Source: Haliclona indistincta (taxonomy: Eukaryota > Porifera > Demospongiae > Haplosclerida > Chalinidae). From it: a stretch of 64,000 bases of DNA. The first letter of the stretch is position 1. Every line of letters starts with the position of its first letter. The position numbers and the translations under genes were made by a program. The notes below the pieces were generated by a model. The model made no database searches, was not told the DNA's origin, and saw only the letters and a list, made by a program, of their open reading frames with translations. Shown here piece by piece: positions 41,831 to 52,272 of this stretch. Location of the stretch: positions 13,028,275 to 13,092,274 of the forward strand of contig OZ024785.1 of the NCBI GenBank assembly GCA_964017065.1. Reading direction: 5' to 3'.

Positions 41831-43540
41831 ATGCATTCAACGCAGCCAGCTCGTCGTACTTTCCTACCAGGTCATGTGATAGTTATCATTTGCTCTATCA
41901 CTATTCAACTATTGAACATAGCAAGAAACTATCATTTGGAACATAACACAAGAACCCTCTTCAAGATTATGACATTTGGGGTTTTGGGATTACTTTTTCT
42001 CAGCTACCCTCTCCTTGGCTACATAGCTGATGTCTGTCTCACCAGGTATCGAACTATCAAATGTTCCTTTGTATTCCTAATAGTTGGCTGTGCTATTGGA
42101 GTGCTAACTGCGTTATCTGTCACAATATTACAATTTCATGATGCAAATATAGTATCTATTGTGGGAATATTAATTGCTGCTGTCTTGATCATCCCTGGTG
42201 TGGGACTGTTTGAAGCTAATGCCATTCAATTTGGACTGGATCAACTACTAGAGGCTCCTACACCAAAACTGATTGCCTTCATCCACTGGTACTACTGGAC
42301 TCACAATGCAGTGCAATTGGTAGTAATGTATCTTACAACTGGCTGGATAGTAATATACACAAGTTTACTATCTCTTTTACCTCATGAAGCAAGGATAATA
42401 GAAATTGCTTTGCTACTAGTATATATAGCTATACTTGGTCTAGCTGCTGTAGGCAGTTTAGTGCTTCTTCATAAATCAAAGAGTCACTTATACATTCTGA
42501 GAGCAGGTCTCAACCCATTCAAGAATATCTACAAAGTGCTCAAGTATTCTTGGAACCACAAGGTCCCTCAGCATCGCAGTGCCTTCACCTACTGGGAGGA
42601 GGATATTCCACGCCGTATAGACCTGGGTAAGAACAAATATGGAGGACCATTTACCAATGAGGAGGTGGAGGACACTAAGACATTCCTACGCATCCTGCCT
42701 CTTCTCCTGTGTCTGTTTGGATACCATCTAGCTGGAGATGGCTACTCTGCTCCAGATAAGCTCCAGAGGACTAGCTGTCCTTCACTACCAGTACTGCTAC
42801 TAATTGTGCTCAATCCACTCCACATCAGCAATCTTGTTGTAGTGGTTGGTATTCCACTGTATCGACTGATCATCAACAAATGTAGTCGCTACATCAAGAA
42901 AGTTCGAATGCTCACTAAAATGTGGATTGGTCTGTACCTCTCACTAGTACAAGTTGTCTTGTACACAATAGTAGTGATCAACCATGACAGCAAGTACTGG
43001 TCGGAACACAGCTCAATAGAATACATTTTAAAAACTCAACCATATTATCACTACAGTCCGGGAATTTTATGCTTAAATATCCAATTTAGAGTTTTGAACA
43101 TTTCTACATTAATGGTCAACCCAGTCGACAACACCTACCTGTGGTTCATCATTCCTCAGCTCCTCAATGGTCTCTCTTCTCTGCTTGTCTCCATGGCAGT
43201 GTTTGAGTTCATCTGTGCCCAGGCTCCTCGCACTACCCAGGGACTGCTCATTGGTCTGTGGTATGCCACCTTTAGCATCAGGTACCTACTAGTAGGTTTG
43301 GTAGATACTCTTCTCATTGAAAAGACCTCTTGGCTAATTTTTGAGGGAGTGAAGGTGTTTCTGATCCTGGTGTCTCTGGTGCTGCTCTCATGTGTGTCCA
43401 GACGTTACCGCTACCGACAGCGAGACGAGATAGTCAATGTGCAGGGGATGATTGAGGACACTCATGACAAGTGGTTTGACCAGGAGGAGGAGTACATGCA
43501 AGAGCGCGGAGCAATCCTATCTGGACTGACTACACGATAA
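41831..43540 (+). CDS. POT/PTR (SLC15-like) family membrane transporter, copy 5
   Basis: Intronless, 569 residues from MHSTQPARRTFLPGHV; an in-frame ATG at 41786 would add 15 residues. It is the closest relative of copy 4 in its start, in TM1 (NIARNYHLEHNTRTLFKIM) and in the loop (LNISTL). Private changes include HISNLVV, APDKLQ, ATG-to-GCA (SMAVFEF) in TM10 and KWFDQ near the C-terminus. The outer loop is 'SEHSS' class. AATAAA lies at 43583-43588. Helentron copy E begins about 110 bp after the stop. Confidence 0.85.
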   Translation: MHSTQPARRTFLPGHVIVIICSITIQLLNIARNYHLEHNTRTLFKIMTFGVLGLLFLSYPLLGYIADVCLTRYRTIKCSFVFLIVGCAIGVLTALSVTILQFHDANIVSIVGILIAAVLIIPGVGLFEANAIQFGLDQLLEAPTPKLIAFIHWYYWTHNAVQLVVMYLTTGWIVIYTSLLSLLPHEARIIEIALLLVYIAILGLAAVGSLVLLHKSKSHLYILRAGLNPFKNIYKVLKYSWNHKVPQHRSAFTYWEEDIPRRIDLGKNKYGGPFTNEEVEDTKTFLRILPLLLCLFGYHLAGDGYSAPDKLQRTSCPSLPVLLLIVLNPLHISNLVVVVGIPLYRLIINKCSRYIKKVRMLTKMWIGLYLSLVQVVLYTIVVINHDSKYWSEHSSIEYILKTQPYYHYSPGILCLNIQFRVLNISTLMVNPVDNTYLWFIIPQLLNGLSSLLVSMAVFEFICAQAPRTTQGLLIGLWYATFSIRYLLVGLVDTLLIEKTSWLIFEGVKVFLILVSLVLLSCVSRRYRYRQRDEIVNVQGMIEDTHDKWFDQEEEYMQERGAILSGLTTR

Positions 43541-43652
43541 CTATATCAGTACAGTTGTTTCCCTACATTAGCGCCTATACATAATAAATTTCTGATCTTA
43601 GAACAGAGACTGCATGGGCTGCATGCACTAAATCAGCCAACACTGATTAATT

Positions 43653-44901
43653 AGAAAATTAAAAAGATTTCTATCGAAATCAATAGGATGTAGGGTTGTG
43701 AAATCTACCACTGGTCCACAATGTAAACTAACAAGGAACAAGCATGGAATAGTGACACGATTGACTTGCTAACAGACCATAGATCCCTACATCAGTGGCT
43801 GCTGTGGTTGACTATAGCTAATACAGCTATAGTTACTGTTGACTGACACCAGATGTGCATTCAGCTTGTGACAGAATATTGATCTTATGTACAGCCACTG
43901 ATGTAGGGATCTATGGTCTGTTAGCAAGTCAATCGTGTCACTATTCCATGCTTGTTCCTTGTTAGTTTACATTGTGGACCAGTGGTAGATTTCACAACCC
44001 TACATCCTATTGATTTCGATAGAAATCTTTTTAATTTTCTTGTTTGTGTCCTTTTGTCTTTTTCAGTAATGTGCAGTTCAATATCATGCAAGTACCGAGC
44101 CGTCTTTGTTTCCACCATTAGTTTTCCTGTTGTTGATGGCTTTTCTTTTTTATATTATTAACTATTTTAAACTTGTAACTAAAACTAATTGTTATGCTGT
44201 ACATATCAGGTCGCCTACGCATCCATGCATGCAGTGCATACGAGCCCCGCCCACATTAATTTTGTTTGTAGACCTGTACGGCGGTTATAATTATCTGGCA
44301 AGTGCAGAATGGTGATCCTATACGAGCTTACCGTTCTTCGAAGACTCCAGACAAATTATGTGTTCTCCGTGAACAATACGGCGCGGCGATACTAAAGCTA
44401 GTGCTTGGTCACGTGCGCTAACCACTGCTTGGTCACGTGCGTATTGCGCAATCACAAATAATGGCGTCTAACACTTAGCTGACAATGGATCACGATCGAG
44501 AAATCGCGGAATTTATATCGCCGTTACGCTAAAAACAAAGTTCAAAAGGCACCTGCCAGGAGAATTTCACGACTGTTCGTGGGTGTTTTGGTCTCGGTAT
44601 TGCTCTCGTAAAGGCGCTAGGCGCGCTGAAGAAAGAAGAAAGAAGAAAGAAAGAAGAAGACGAAGATGACGAAACTCGATTTTTCACCGTTTCCAGGTTC
44701 GTCACTTTAGCAACAATTTCGAGCGATCTCCTTGCTATTGTACGATGGGGCAACGCCAAAGAGCAGATCTAAGTGTCTTTGGACGTATAAAATTCACCAC
44801 CAGGCGAAATATCAGCGTTTGAACGCTAATACATTGTATGTAGCCGCCATCTTGTTTTCTCGTTCAACCCTACATAGGGAGACACTACCGTGTCTCCCTA
44901 A
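43653..44901 (-). mobile_element. Non-autonomous Helentron-family copy E
   Basis: Same layout as copy D but reversed. The inverted repeat is at 43654-43801 and 43892-44039, and the 5' hairpin at 44875-44900. Both arms share a private change (GAATAGTGACACG) not present in the other copies. T flanks the element on both sides in element orientation. It sits between transporter copies 5 and 6. Confidence 0.82.
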
Positions 44902-46034
44902 TAACTCATTACTCTTAAAGTTGTAGGACATTTAAAGAACCATGCTTATTGTAATGCATGGATACTTGGCACTTTTATTTTTTCAAGCATTATTTCATCT
45001 TTTTCCTTCACTTTTGTAAGCACCATCTCGTTCCTTTTAAAGCCTTGTTCCACTACTTCTTCAATCGTCATCCTTATGGTTTTTAGTTTTTTTTGTTAAA
45101 TTATTTTTGCTTGTTCCTGTTACTTTTTTATATCACTATCAGAAATAATTATGCCTCGGTGGGTGGAGCCATGAGGCATACAGAAGTCGTGGTGTCATTC
45201 TGTCAGTCATTCCGTCGCAACGATGTCTCATAGCTCGCTGAAAACTAATCGCTGAAACATGCAACATGGGTAGAAATCGATACTTACACGGATTCGAATT
45301 TTCAGAAGTTTGATTTTAAAGCTTAGTGCGCAAGTTACAGCGTGAATTGCTCACGGCTAGTTCGGTTCTGTAGCGTACGCTGAAATTTAAGCTCTGAAAC
45401 TAGCAGTGCAAGTAGAACACGGTATTATCTCACTTTAGAACTTGAGAAAACTGTATACGAAGCTTTGTTCATGAGTTATGGCGCAATTTGCTCAATCTGG
45501 AAAGGCAAAGCTATCTACAGTTGACTACCTAGAAGCTGATAGGTTAGAATTTCACTACAGGATAGCAGTGCAGGACAGCTATAGAAGCTATTTTGCTTGT
45601 GTTCAGTATGTGTGTGCTATTTTGAACATTGTAGACACGCCCAGTTGAATTGTGGTCAGCACTGATTGTATTACAAAAGCACTGCATTGTGATTGCTGTA
45701 CAGAAATCCTGTATACATGCATCTGCTGTGTTTGTGGAATGGTGGATAGATTTTACCTGTATTGTGACCTTACATGAGTTGACAACATGATTGTTATCTG
45801 GCACTGAATGCCCCAATCACCAACATAGCTTACTCTTCCTCTCACATGCAATGAGAGAAATCACATTAATTCACTGAATAATGTTTTAGCCACGAAAGAG
45901 TTTGTTTGAGGACATGTCACAGATGTAGTTAAAGATTAATGTCCCAGAAACATATTTTGTACATACAAATCCTTTGATATGTCATAACCTTTAAACTATT
46001 ATCAGTACATTTAACAGTAGAGCTAACCTCTTCA
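44902..46034. other. Intergenic region before copy 6
   Basis: No gene is supported. A hairpin-like TGCCTCGGTGGGTGGAGCCATGAGGCA at about 45152 resembles the start of the repeat at 48053. An open frame at 45544-45816 (minus) has no motif. Confidence 0.35.
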
Positions 46035-46072
46035 AAGATGTAAGTCTAGACTGGTAAAGAGTGTTTAGACTC
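46035..46072 (+). promoter_or_regulatory. Upstream block shared by copies 6, 7 and 8
   Basis: GTAAGTCTAGACTGGTAAAG then GTGTTTAGACTC lies about 150 bp before the copy-6 ATG. The same block precedes copies 7 and 8 at the same distance. Here the TATA-like core of the other two copies is degenerate (GATGTAAG). Confidence 0.4.
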
Positions 46073-46200
46073 ACAATATCATACACGGATTACTGGCTCC
46101 GTAATAATATCAACATATCGCAAATATGAAATCATTGTTTACAGATTATTTGCCTATTTAGTTTCAAATCTATGATTACTACTCCACTACAACCAGTGTC

Positions 46201-47931
46201 ATGACTCAGCCAGCTTGCCATCGTCTCCTACCAGGTTATATGGTAGTCATCATTTGCTCTATCATTATTCAACTATCGAACGTAGCAAGAACCAATCATT
46301 TCGAACACTACACAAGAACCTCCTTCAAGATTGAAAGCTATTTAGTTATTGGTCTATTGTTTCTAAGCTACCCTCTCCTTGGCTACATAGCTGATGTCTG
46401 TCTCACCAGGTATCGAACCCTCAAAATTTCCATCACTTTTCTGATATTTGGGTGTATCATACTATTCCTTCTTTCTATGATTATAATGACTGTAACCTTT
46501 ACTTTTCAAACAACAAGGTCACTTTACGAAGATGTAGGTACCATAATTGCTTTTGGTGTATCAATAGCCGGTATTTTGATAACCACTGGAATTGGACTAT
46601 TTGAAGCTAATGCCCTTCAATTTGGACTGGATCAACTACTAGAGGCTCCTACACCAAAACTGATTGCCTTCATCCACTGGTACTACTGGACTCGCAACCT
46701 AGTCCAACTGGCAATGATGTATGCTATAACTGGCTATATACCAATAGGGAAGGCAATCAAGTTACTGTCACGATTTGAAGAGCAATTTATAGACGCTATT
46801 ATATTAATACTTGCAGCTATACCTGGTCTAGCTGCTGTAGGCTGTTTAGTGCTTCTTCATAAATCAAAGCGTCACTTATACATTCTGAGAGCAGGTCTCA
46901 ACCCATTCAAGAATATCTACAAAGTGCTCAAGTATTCTTGGAACCACAAGGTCCCTCAGCATCGTAGTGCCTTCACCTACTGGGAGGAGGATATTCCACG
47001 CCGTATAGACCTGGGTAAGAACAAATATGGAGGACCATTTACCAATGAGGAGGTGGAGGACACTAAGACATTCCTACGCATCCTGCCTCTTCTCTTGTGC
47101 CTGTTTGGATACCATCTAGCTGGAGATGGTTACTCTGCTCCAGATCAGCTTCAGAGGACTAGCTGTCCTTCACTACTAGTACTGCTACTAATTGTGCTCA
47201 ATCCACTCCACATCAGCACTCTTGTTGTAGTGGTTGGTATTCCACTGTATCGACTGATCATCAACAAATGTAGTCGCTACATCAAGAAAGTTCGAAGTCT
47301 CACTAAAATGTGGATTGGTCTGTACCTCTCACTACTACAAGTTGTCTTGTACATAATAGTAGTGATCAACCATGACAGCAAGTACTGGTCGCAGTACCAA
47401 TTAGATGCTAATGGTACGTATGACACAGCTGATTATAACCCTGGAATTGTATGCCTTCACGTTCGATATAAATACAGAAATAACTCGCTTGAAATGATAT
47501 ACGATCCAGTCGACAACACCTACCTGTGGTTCATCATTCCTCAGCTCCTCAATGGTCTCTCTTCCCTGCTTGTCTCCATGACAGTGTTTGAGTTCATCTG
47601 TGCCCAGGCTCCTCGCACTACCCAGGGACTGCTCATTGGTCTGTGGTATGCCACATTTAGCATCAGGTACCTACTAGTAGGTTTGGTAGATACTTTTCTC
47701 ATTGAAAAGACCTCTTGGCTAATTTTCGAGGGAGTGAAGGTGTTTCTGATCCTGGTGTCTCTGGTGCTGTTCTCATGTGTGTCCAGACATTACCGCTACC
47801 GACAGCGAGACGAGATAGTCAATGTGCAGGGGATGATCGAGGACACTCATGACAAGTGGTTAGACCAGGAGGAGGAGTACATGCAAGAGCGCAGAGCAAT
47901 CCTATCAGGACTGACTACATCACTACAGTAG
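46201..47931 (+). CDS. POT/PTR (SLC15-like) family membrane transporter, copy 6
   Basis: Intronless, 576 residues. Positions in this copy: AD of the TM2-TM3 motif at 64-65, TRYRT 69-73, GLFEANALQFGLDQ 132-145, WYYWTRN 160-166, central cytosolic loop about 229-292 with YGGPFTNEEVEDTK, TM7 from about 294, and FEFICAQAP 463-471, whose Glu464 matches the conserved TM10 acid of POT proteins. TM1 (about 10-31) reads IIIQLSNVAR where ExxER would be expected. The TM9-TM10 outer loop (about 391-436) is the 'SQYQLDANGT' class with NGT and NNS sequons, shared with copies 7-9. The C-terminal tail is acidic and probably cytosolic. Confidence 0.86.
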   Translation: MTQPACHRLLPGYMVVIICSIIIQLSNVARTNHFEHYTRTSFKIESYLVIGLLFLSYPLLGYIADVCLTRYRTLKISITFLIFGCIILFLLSMIIMTVTFTFQTTRSLYEDVGTIIAFGVSIAGILITTGIGLFEANALQFGLDQLLEAPTPKLIAFIHWYYWTRNLVQLAMMYAITGYIPIGKAIKLLSRFEEQFIDAIILILAAIPGLAAVGCLVLLHKSKRHLYILRAGLNPFKNIYKVLKYSWNHKVPQHRSAFTYWEEDIPRRIDLGKNKYGGPFTNEEVEDTKTFLRILPLLLCLFGYHLAGDGYSAPDQLQRTSCPSLLVLLLIVLNPLHISTLVVVVGIPLYRLIINKCSRYIKKVRSLTKMWIGLYLSLLQVVLYIIVVINHDSKYWSQYQLDANGTYDTADYNPGIVCLHVRYKYRNNSLEMIYDPVDNTYLWFIIPQLLNGLSSLLVSMTVFEFICAQAPRTTQGLLIGLWYATFSIRYLLVGLVDTFLIEKTSWLIFEGVKVFLILVSLVLFSCVSRHYRYRQRDEIVNVQGMIEDTHDKWLDQEEEYMQERRAILSGLTTSLQ

Positions 47932-48052
47932 AGTTGCTATTATGAGTGTTTGTAAATAATCGGTAGTAAATTGTAGTGCAATATAATTAAAAATAATTTG
48001 ACGACATAAAAGCCATTATGTTAAATTAATGTAGTGTACAGGTACATCATTA
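47932..48052. other. 3' flank of copy 6
   Basis: Short AT-rich flank with nothing recognisable. Confidence 0.3.
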
Positions 48053-49018
48053 TACCTCGGCGTACGCATGCACAGCGGAGCCATGCAGTAGTCTGTTTGT
48101 TTGTGTGTGTTTGGAATGCATGTTTCGGCATGTGCTTGCAACTAAGCGCTAAAACTTGCAATTGAGTTAGATCTCAGTATTTCATGAAAATTGAATTTGA
48201 CAGATTCGTGATTTGTGTGCTCGTTTTTAATTTGTGGCATGTATTCCTTACCTAGACAGCCATTATAAGTGCTCAGGGCTTCTTTCAAAAGCAAACTGTC
48301 TACAAATTTCTACTTAGAGACTTGATCTGTGTTAGTACAGTTCACACGACTCCATAGGTAGCGGTGAAACTGGCCAGGAAAAGCAGCTACATTCATCACT
48401 GATCGCTCAACTAGTGAGCCTGAGTGAGCGGTCAAAACAACTACAGGTGTGCATTATATTGCTTGTTCATTGCATTTAGCTAGTGATGCTACTGTCCACA
48501 TGTCTGCTGCTTACATGCTAAATGGTTCTACTGTTTGCACCATGCATATGCTGTTGTATTCTATTTTGTAACATGCTTCTATGGTTCTGTTGCTTCCATG
48601 CTTCCAAAGATCTGCTTCTTGCATGCTTCCATGTTTCTGTTGCTTATAGTTCTGCTATACTTCCATGGTTCTGCTGCTTCCATGGATCTGCTGCTTGCAT
48701 GCTTCCATGATTCCATGGATCTGCTGCTTCCATGCTTCCATGGATCTGCTGTTTCCATGCTTCCATGGATCTGCTGCTTGCATGATTCCATGGTTCTGCT
48801 GCTTCCATGGATCTGCTGCTTGCATGATTCCATGGATCTGCTGCTTGCATGCTTCCATGGTTCCATGGATCTGCTGCTTGCATGCTTCCATGCTTCCGTG
48901 GATCTGCTGCTTGTATGCTTCCATGGTTCTGCTACTTCCACACTTCTATTGTTCTGCTGCTTGCATGCTATCATATGGTCATGCAGATGCTATATCCATC
49001 CGCGCCGAGGCATTGAAC
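48053..49018. repeat. Possible repeat element bounded by CCTCGGCG/CGCCGAGG, carrying a minisatellite
   Basis: ACCTCGGCGTACGCATGC at the left and CCGCGCCGAGGCAT at the right are short inverted ends. The interior holds the tandem array at 48540-48975. The class is unknown and the boundaries are approximate. Confidence 0.35.
48540..48975. repeat. Minisatellite of ATGGATCTGCTGCTTCC units (17 and 25 bp)
   Basis: About 20 units of ATGGATCTGCTGCTTCC or ATGGATCTGCTGCTTGC, alternating with an extra ATGCTTCC or ATGATTCC. Because the units lack stop codons in several frames, long spurious open frames appear on both strands. Confidence 0.85.
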
Positions 49019-49542
49019 CTTCGGTGCTTCATTTGGTGAGTTTCCCATCAAGTGGAGATTAGCCTTATAGTTGCTTGAATGATACACTTAATACTAGCTA
49101 GCACAAGCTGTACTGCATCTTCTCCTAGTTTACTCGATAAAGCAAGGACAACAAGAGTGTCACTAAAAGAATCCAGCATTCATGTGACAACATGAGACCA
49201 TTGTAAGTAACAGTCAACACTTGTAATACGGAGTGATCGCGACTGGCACTCCCAAGCGGTAGTAACGTTTCTCTTTCAATACATCAAATGTGCAATATTG
49301 ACACCTACACAGTTGTGGATCATCGTTTGTTCACAAATCAAAGCAGTACTTAACAACATGAAAAGTTTCAACCAAAAAGCTTTTCGAAATGTGCATTTGG
49401 GCACAAACTCTGTTGCTATACAGTGTAAGTGAGAACAATACTGTCTCAGAGACATACATACGAACTCTTTGATATGCTGTGACCTGTATTTTTATTATAT
49501 TCAACAGCAGAGTTCAGTTGTTAGTAAACGCCAAATTCTCAG
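49019..49542. other. Intergenic region before copy 7
   Basis: No gene is seen. The part nearest copy 7 is similar to the 5' flank of copy 6, for example in its TCTCAGAGACATACATA-like and AACTCTTTGATATG stretches. Confidence 0.4.
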
Positions 49543-49580
49543 AGATATATAAGTCTAGACTAGTAAAAGAGTGTTTAGAC
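49543..49580 (+). promoter_or_regulatory. TATA-like core promoter candidate of copy 7
   Basis: GATATATAAGTCTAGACTAG contains TATATAAG, a good TATA box match, about 150 bp before the conserved ATG at 49702. The block is conserved upstream of copies 6 and 8. Confidence 0.5.
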
Positions 49581-49701
49581 TCACATTAGTAAGCACTGAA
49601 TACCAACTCCATAACATCTTAAACATTTTGCAAATGTGGAAACATTGTTTACCAATCTTGTCATATTAAATTTCGATATCATGATTTCTACAACTACTGC
49701 C

Positions 49702-51422
49702 ATGACTAAGCCAGCTCGCCGTCGATTCCTACCAGGTTATATGGTAGTCATCATTTGCTCTATCACTATTCAACCATTCAATATAGCGAGAAGCCTTCAT
49801 TTGGAACACTACACAAAAACTAACATCAAGATTGAAAGCTATTTAGGCATCGGCCTATTGTTTCTCAGCTACCCTCTCCTTGGCTACATAGCTGATGTCT
49901 GTCTCACCAGGTATCGAACCCTCAAATGTTCCATCACTTTTCTGATAGTTGGGTGTATCATACTATTGGTTTTTTCTATTATTATAATGACTGTAGCCAT
50001 GATATTTCCGACAAAAACGTCACTTTACAAAGATGTAGGTACCATAACTATTGTTTGTGTATTAATAGCCGGTGCTTTGATAAACACTGGTGTTGGACTA
50101 TTTGAAGCAAATGCCATTCAATTTGGACTAGATCAACTACTAGAGGCTCCCACACCAAAACTGATTGCCTTCATCCACTGGTATTACTGGACACAAAAAG
50201 TAGTCCAACTGGCAATGATTTATATAACAGCAGGCTATATACCAATAGGAAAGGCAAAGCATTCACTGTCTCATTTTGAAGACCAAATAATAGCCGCTAT
50301 TATACTATTAACATTTGCAGCTGTATCTGGCGTACCTGTCATAAGCAGTTTAGTACTTCTTCATAAATCAAAGCGTCATTTATTCATTTTGAGAGCAGGT
50401 CTCAACCCATTCAAGAATATCTACAAAGTGCTCAAGTATTCTTGGAACCACAAGGTCCCTCAGCATCGTAGTGCCTTCACCTACTGGGAGGAGGATATTC
50501 CACGCCGAATAGACCTGGGTAAGAACAAATATGGAGGACCATTTACTAATGAGGAGGTGGAGGACACTAAGACATTCCTACGAATCCTGCCTCTTCTCCT
50601 GTGTCTGTTTGGATACCATCTAGCTGGAGATGGCTACTCTGCTCCGGATCAGCTCCAGAGGACTAGCTGTCCTTCACTACCAGTACTACTACTAATTGTG
50701 CTCAATCCACTCCACATCAGCACTCTTGTTGTAGTGGTTGGTATTCCACTGTATCGACTGATCATCAACAAATGTAGTCGCTACATCAAGAAAATTCAAA
50801 TGCTCACTAAAATGTGGATTGGTCTGTACCTCTCACTAGTACAAGTTGTCTTGTACATAATAGTAGTGATCAACCATGACAGCAAGTACTGGTCACAGTA
50901 CCAATTAGATGCTAATGGTACTTTTGACACAGCTGATTATTACCCTGGAATTGTATGCCTTAATATTCGATATACATACAAAAATAACTCGCTTGAAATG
51001 ATATACGATCCAGTCGATAATATCTACTTGTGGTTCATCATTCCTCAGCTCCTCAATGGTCTTTCTTCTCTGCTTGTCTCCATGACAGTGCTTGAGTTCA
51101 TCTGTGCCCAGGCTCCTCGCACTACCCAGGGACTGCTCATTGGTCTGTGGTATGCCACCTTTAGCATCAGGTACCTACTAGTAGGTCTCTTCTTATTGAA
51201 AAGACCTCTTGGCTAATTTTCGAGGGAGTGAAGGTGTTTCTGATCCTGGTGTCTCTGGTGCTGTTCTCATATGTGTCCAGACGTTACCGCTACCGACAGC
51301 GAGACGAGATAGTCAATGTGCAGGGGATGATTGAGGACACTCATGACAAGTGGTTAGACCAGGAGGAGGAGTACATGCAAGAGCGCAGAGCAATCCTATC
51401 AGGACTGACTAAATTATCATAA
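49702..51422 (+). pseudogene. POT/PTR (SLC15-like) transporter copy 7, frameshifted near its 3' end
   Basis: The reading frame is intact from MTKPARRRFLPGYM (ATG 49702) through TM10 and the start of TM11. At about 51187, 10 bp present in every other copy (TTGGTAGATA, between GTAGGT and CTCTTCTTATTG) are missing. The frame shifts to LFLLKRPLG and stops at 51214-51216. The original frame resumes at 51228-51422 and is still open to the usual stop, encoding TM12 and the C-terminal tail. Everything else is as well conserved as in intact copies, so inactivation is probably recent. A truncated protein lacking TM12 could still be made. The outer loop is 'SQYQLDANGT' class. Confidence 0.85.
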
Positions 51423-52081
51423 CACAGTAGAGTTCATTTGTGATGTGCAGTAATGGATAGATCACTTCTACTTCATGTTTACAATTCAGTAGTTTCACAA
51501 CACTAAGCACAATTATGAAAAATAATAAATGGACAACCACATTTATTAATGTCAAAGCTTGAAGTTGACATTAGGTAGTGGATTAAGTAGTGCAAGAACT
51601 AGTATTTTGTGAAGCAAAATAGTCTAAAAGGTTGTCATCATAGCGTGCTAGGAACCTAGTGTTACGATTCATCCTCAACTTGACATAAGAGCCATACCAG
51701 ACATGGTTTGCATACCGTGAGATCTTGTGACTTCACACACATATTGAGAGGTCACATGTACTATGAGATAGGGTTCTTGTAGCATACCGTGGAACAAAAA
51801 GAAACTTTTGTTGCATTACTAAGGTAAGAGTTTAATACTTATTAAGGAGAGTGTCGAACTTCCGATACTTGCATAGAAACACTGTGTTAAATTTGACTTC
51901 CTGTGAGGTTTCACTTTAGCATAATCTGATAGCTGCCACGCCACTCATGTCCACACATAATTATATGGATAATGCAAAGTGCATTCTCATGTACAAACTC
52001 ACTTGGAAGTCACATTTTACACATTACGAAGCTATTGGAGGTATTATACACCTGACTGCGAAAATGAAGTCTGCAGTTTTA
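51423..52081. repeat. Duplicated 3' flank, first copy
   Basis: The DNA after copy 7 (from ACAGTAGAGTTCATTTG to GAAGTCTGCAGTTTTA) is closely similar to 54010-54673 after copy 8. Gene and flank were therefore duplicated together as a unit of about 2.4-2.5 kb. AATAAA is at 51524-51529. A minus-strand stretch reading YANHVWYGSYVKLRMNRN is present in both copies but has no recognisable family. Confidence 0.75.
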
Positions 52082-52118
52082 TGAATATAGAAGTTGTTAG
52101 TAAATTCCTAACTCCTCA

Positions 52119-52152
52119 GAGATATAAGTCTAGACTAGTAAAAGAGTGCTTA
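52119..52152 (+). promoter_or_regulatory. Upstream block of copy 8
   Basis: GAGATATAAGTCTAGACTAG then TAAAAGAGTG, about 150 bp before the ATG at 52273, matches the blocks upstream of copies 6 and 7 and includes TATAAG. Confidence 0.45.
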
Positions 52153-52272
52153 CACATCCATTGATTACTAACATCGTCAGCATAATTATTGCAAAAGTGG
52201 AATTATTGTTTACCAATCGTGTCCTATTAAATTACAAAACCATGATTTCTATTTCACTACACAACAAGTGCC

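Noticed and set aside
48535..49062. Long overlapping open frames on both strands (up to 175 codons)
   Set aside because: They are produced by a minisatellite whose units lack stop codons in several frames. The translations are mere repeats of the unit.
51228..51422. Independent small gene
   Set aside because: It is the 3' end of transporter copy 7, continued in the original frame after a 10-bp deletion.
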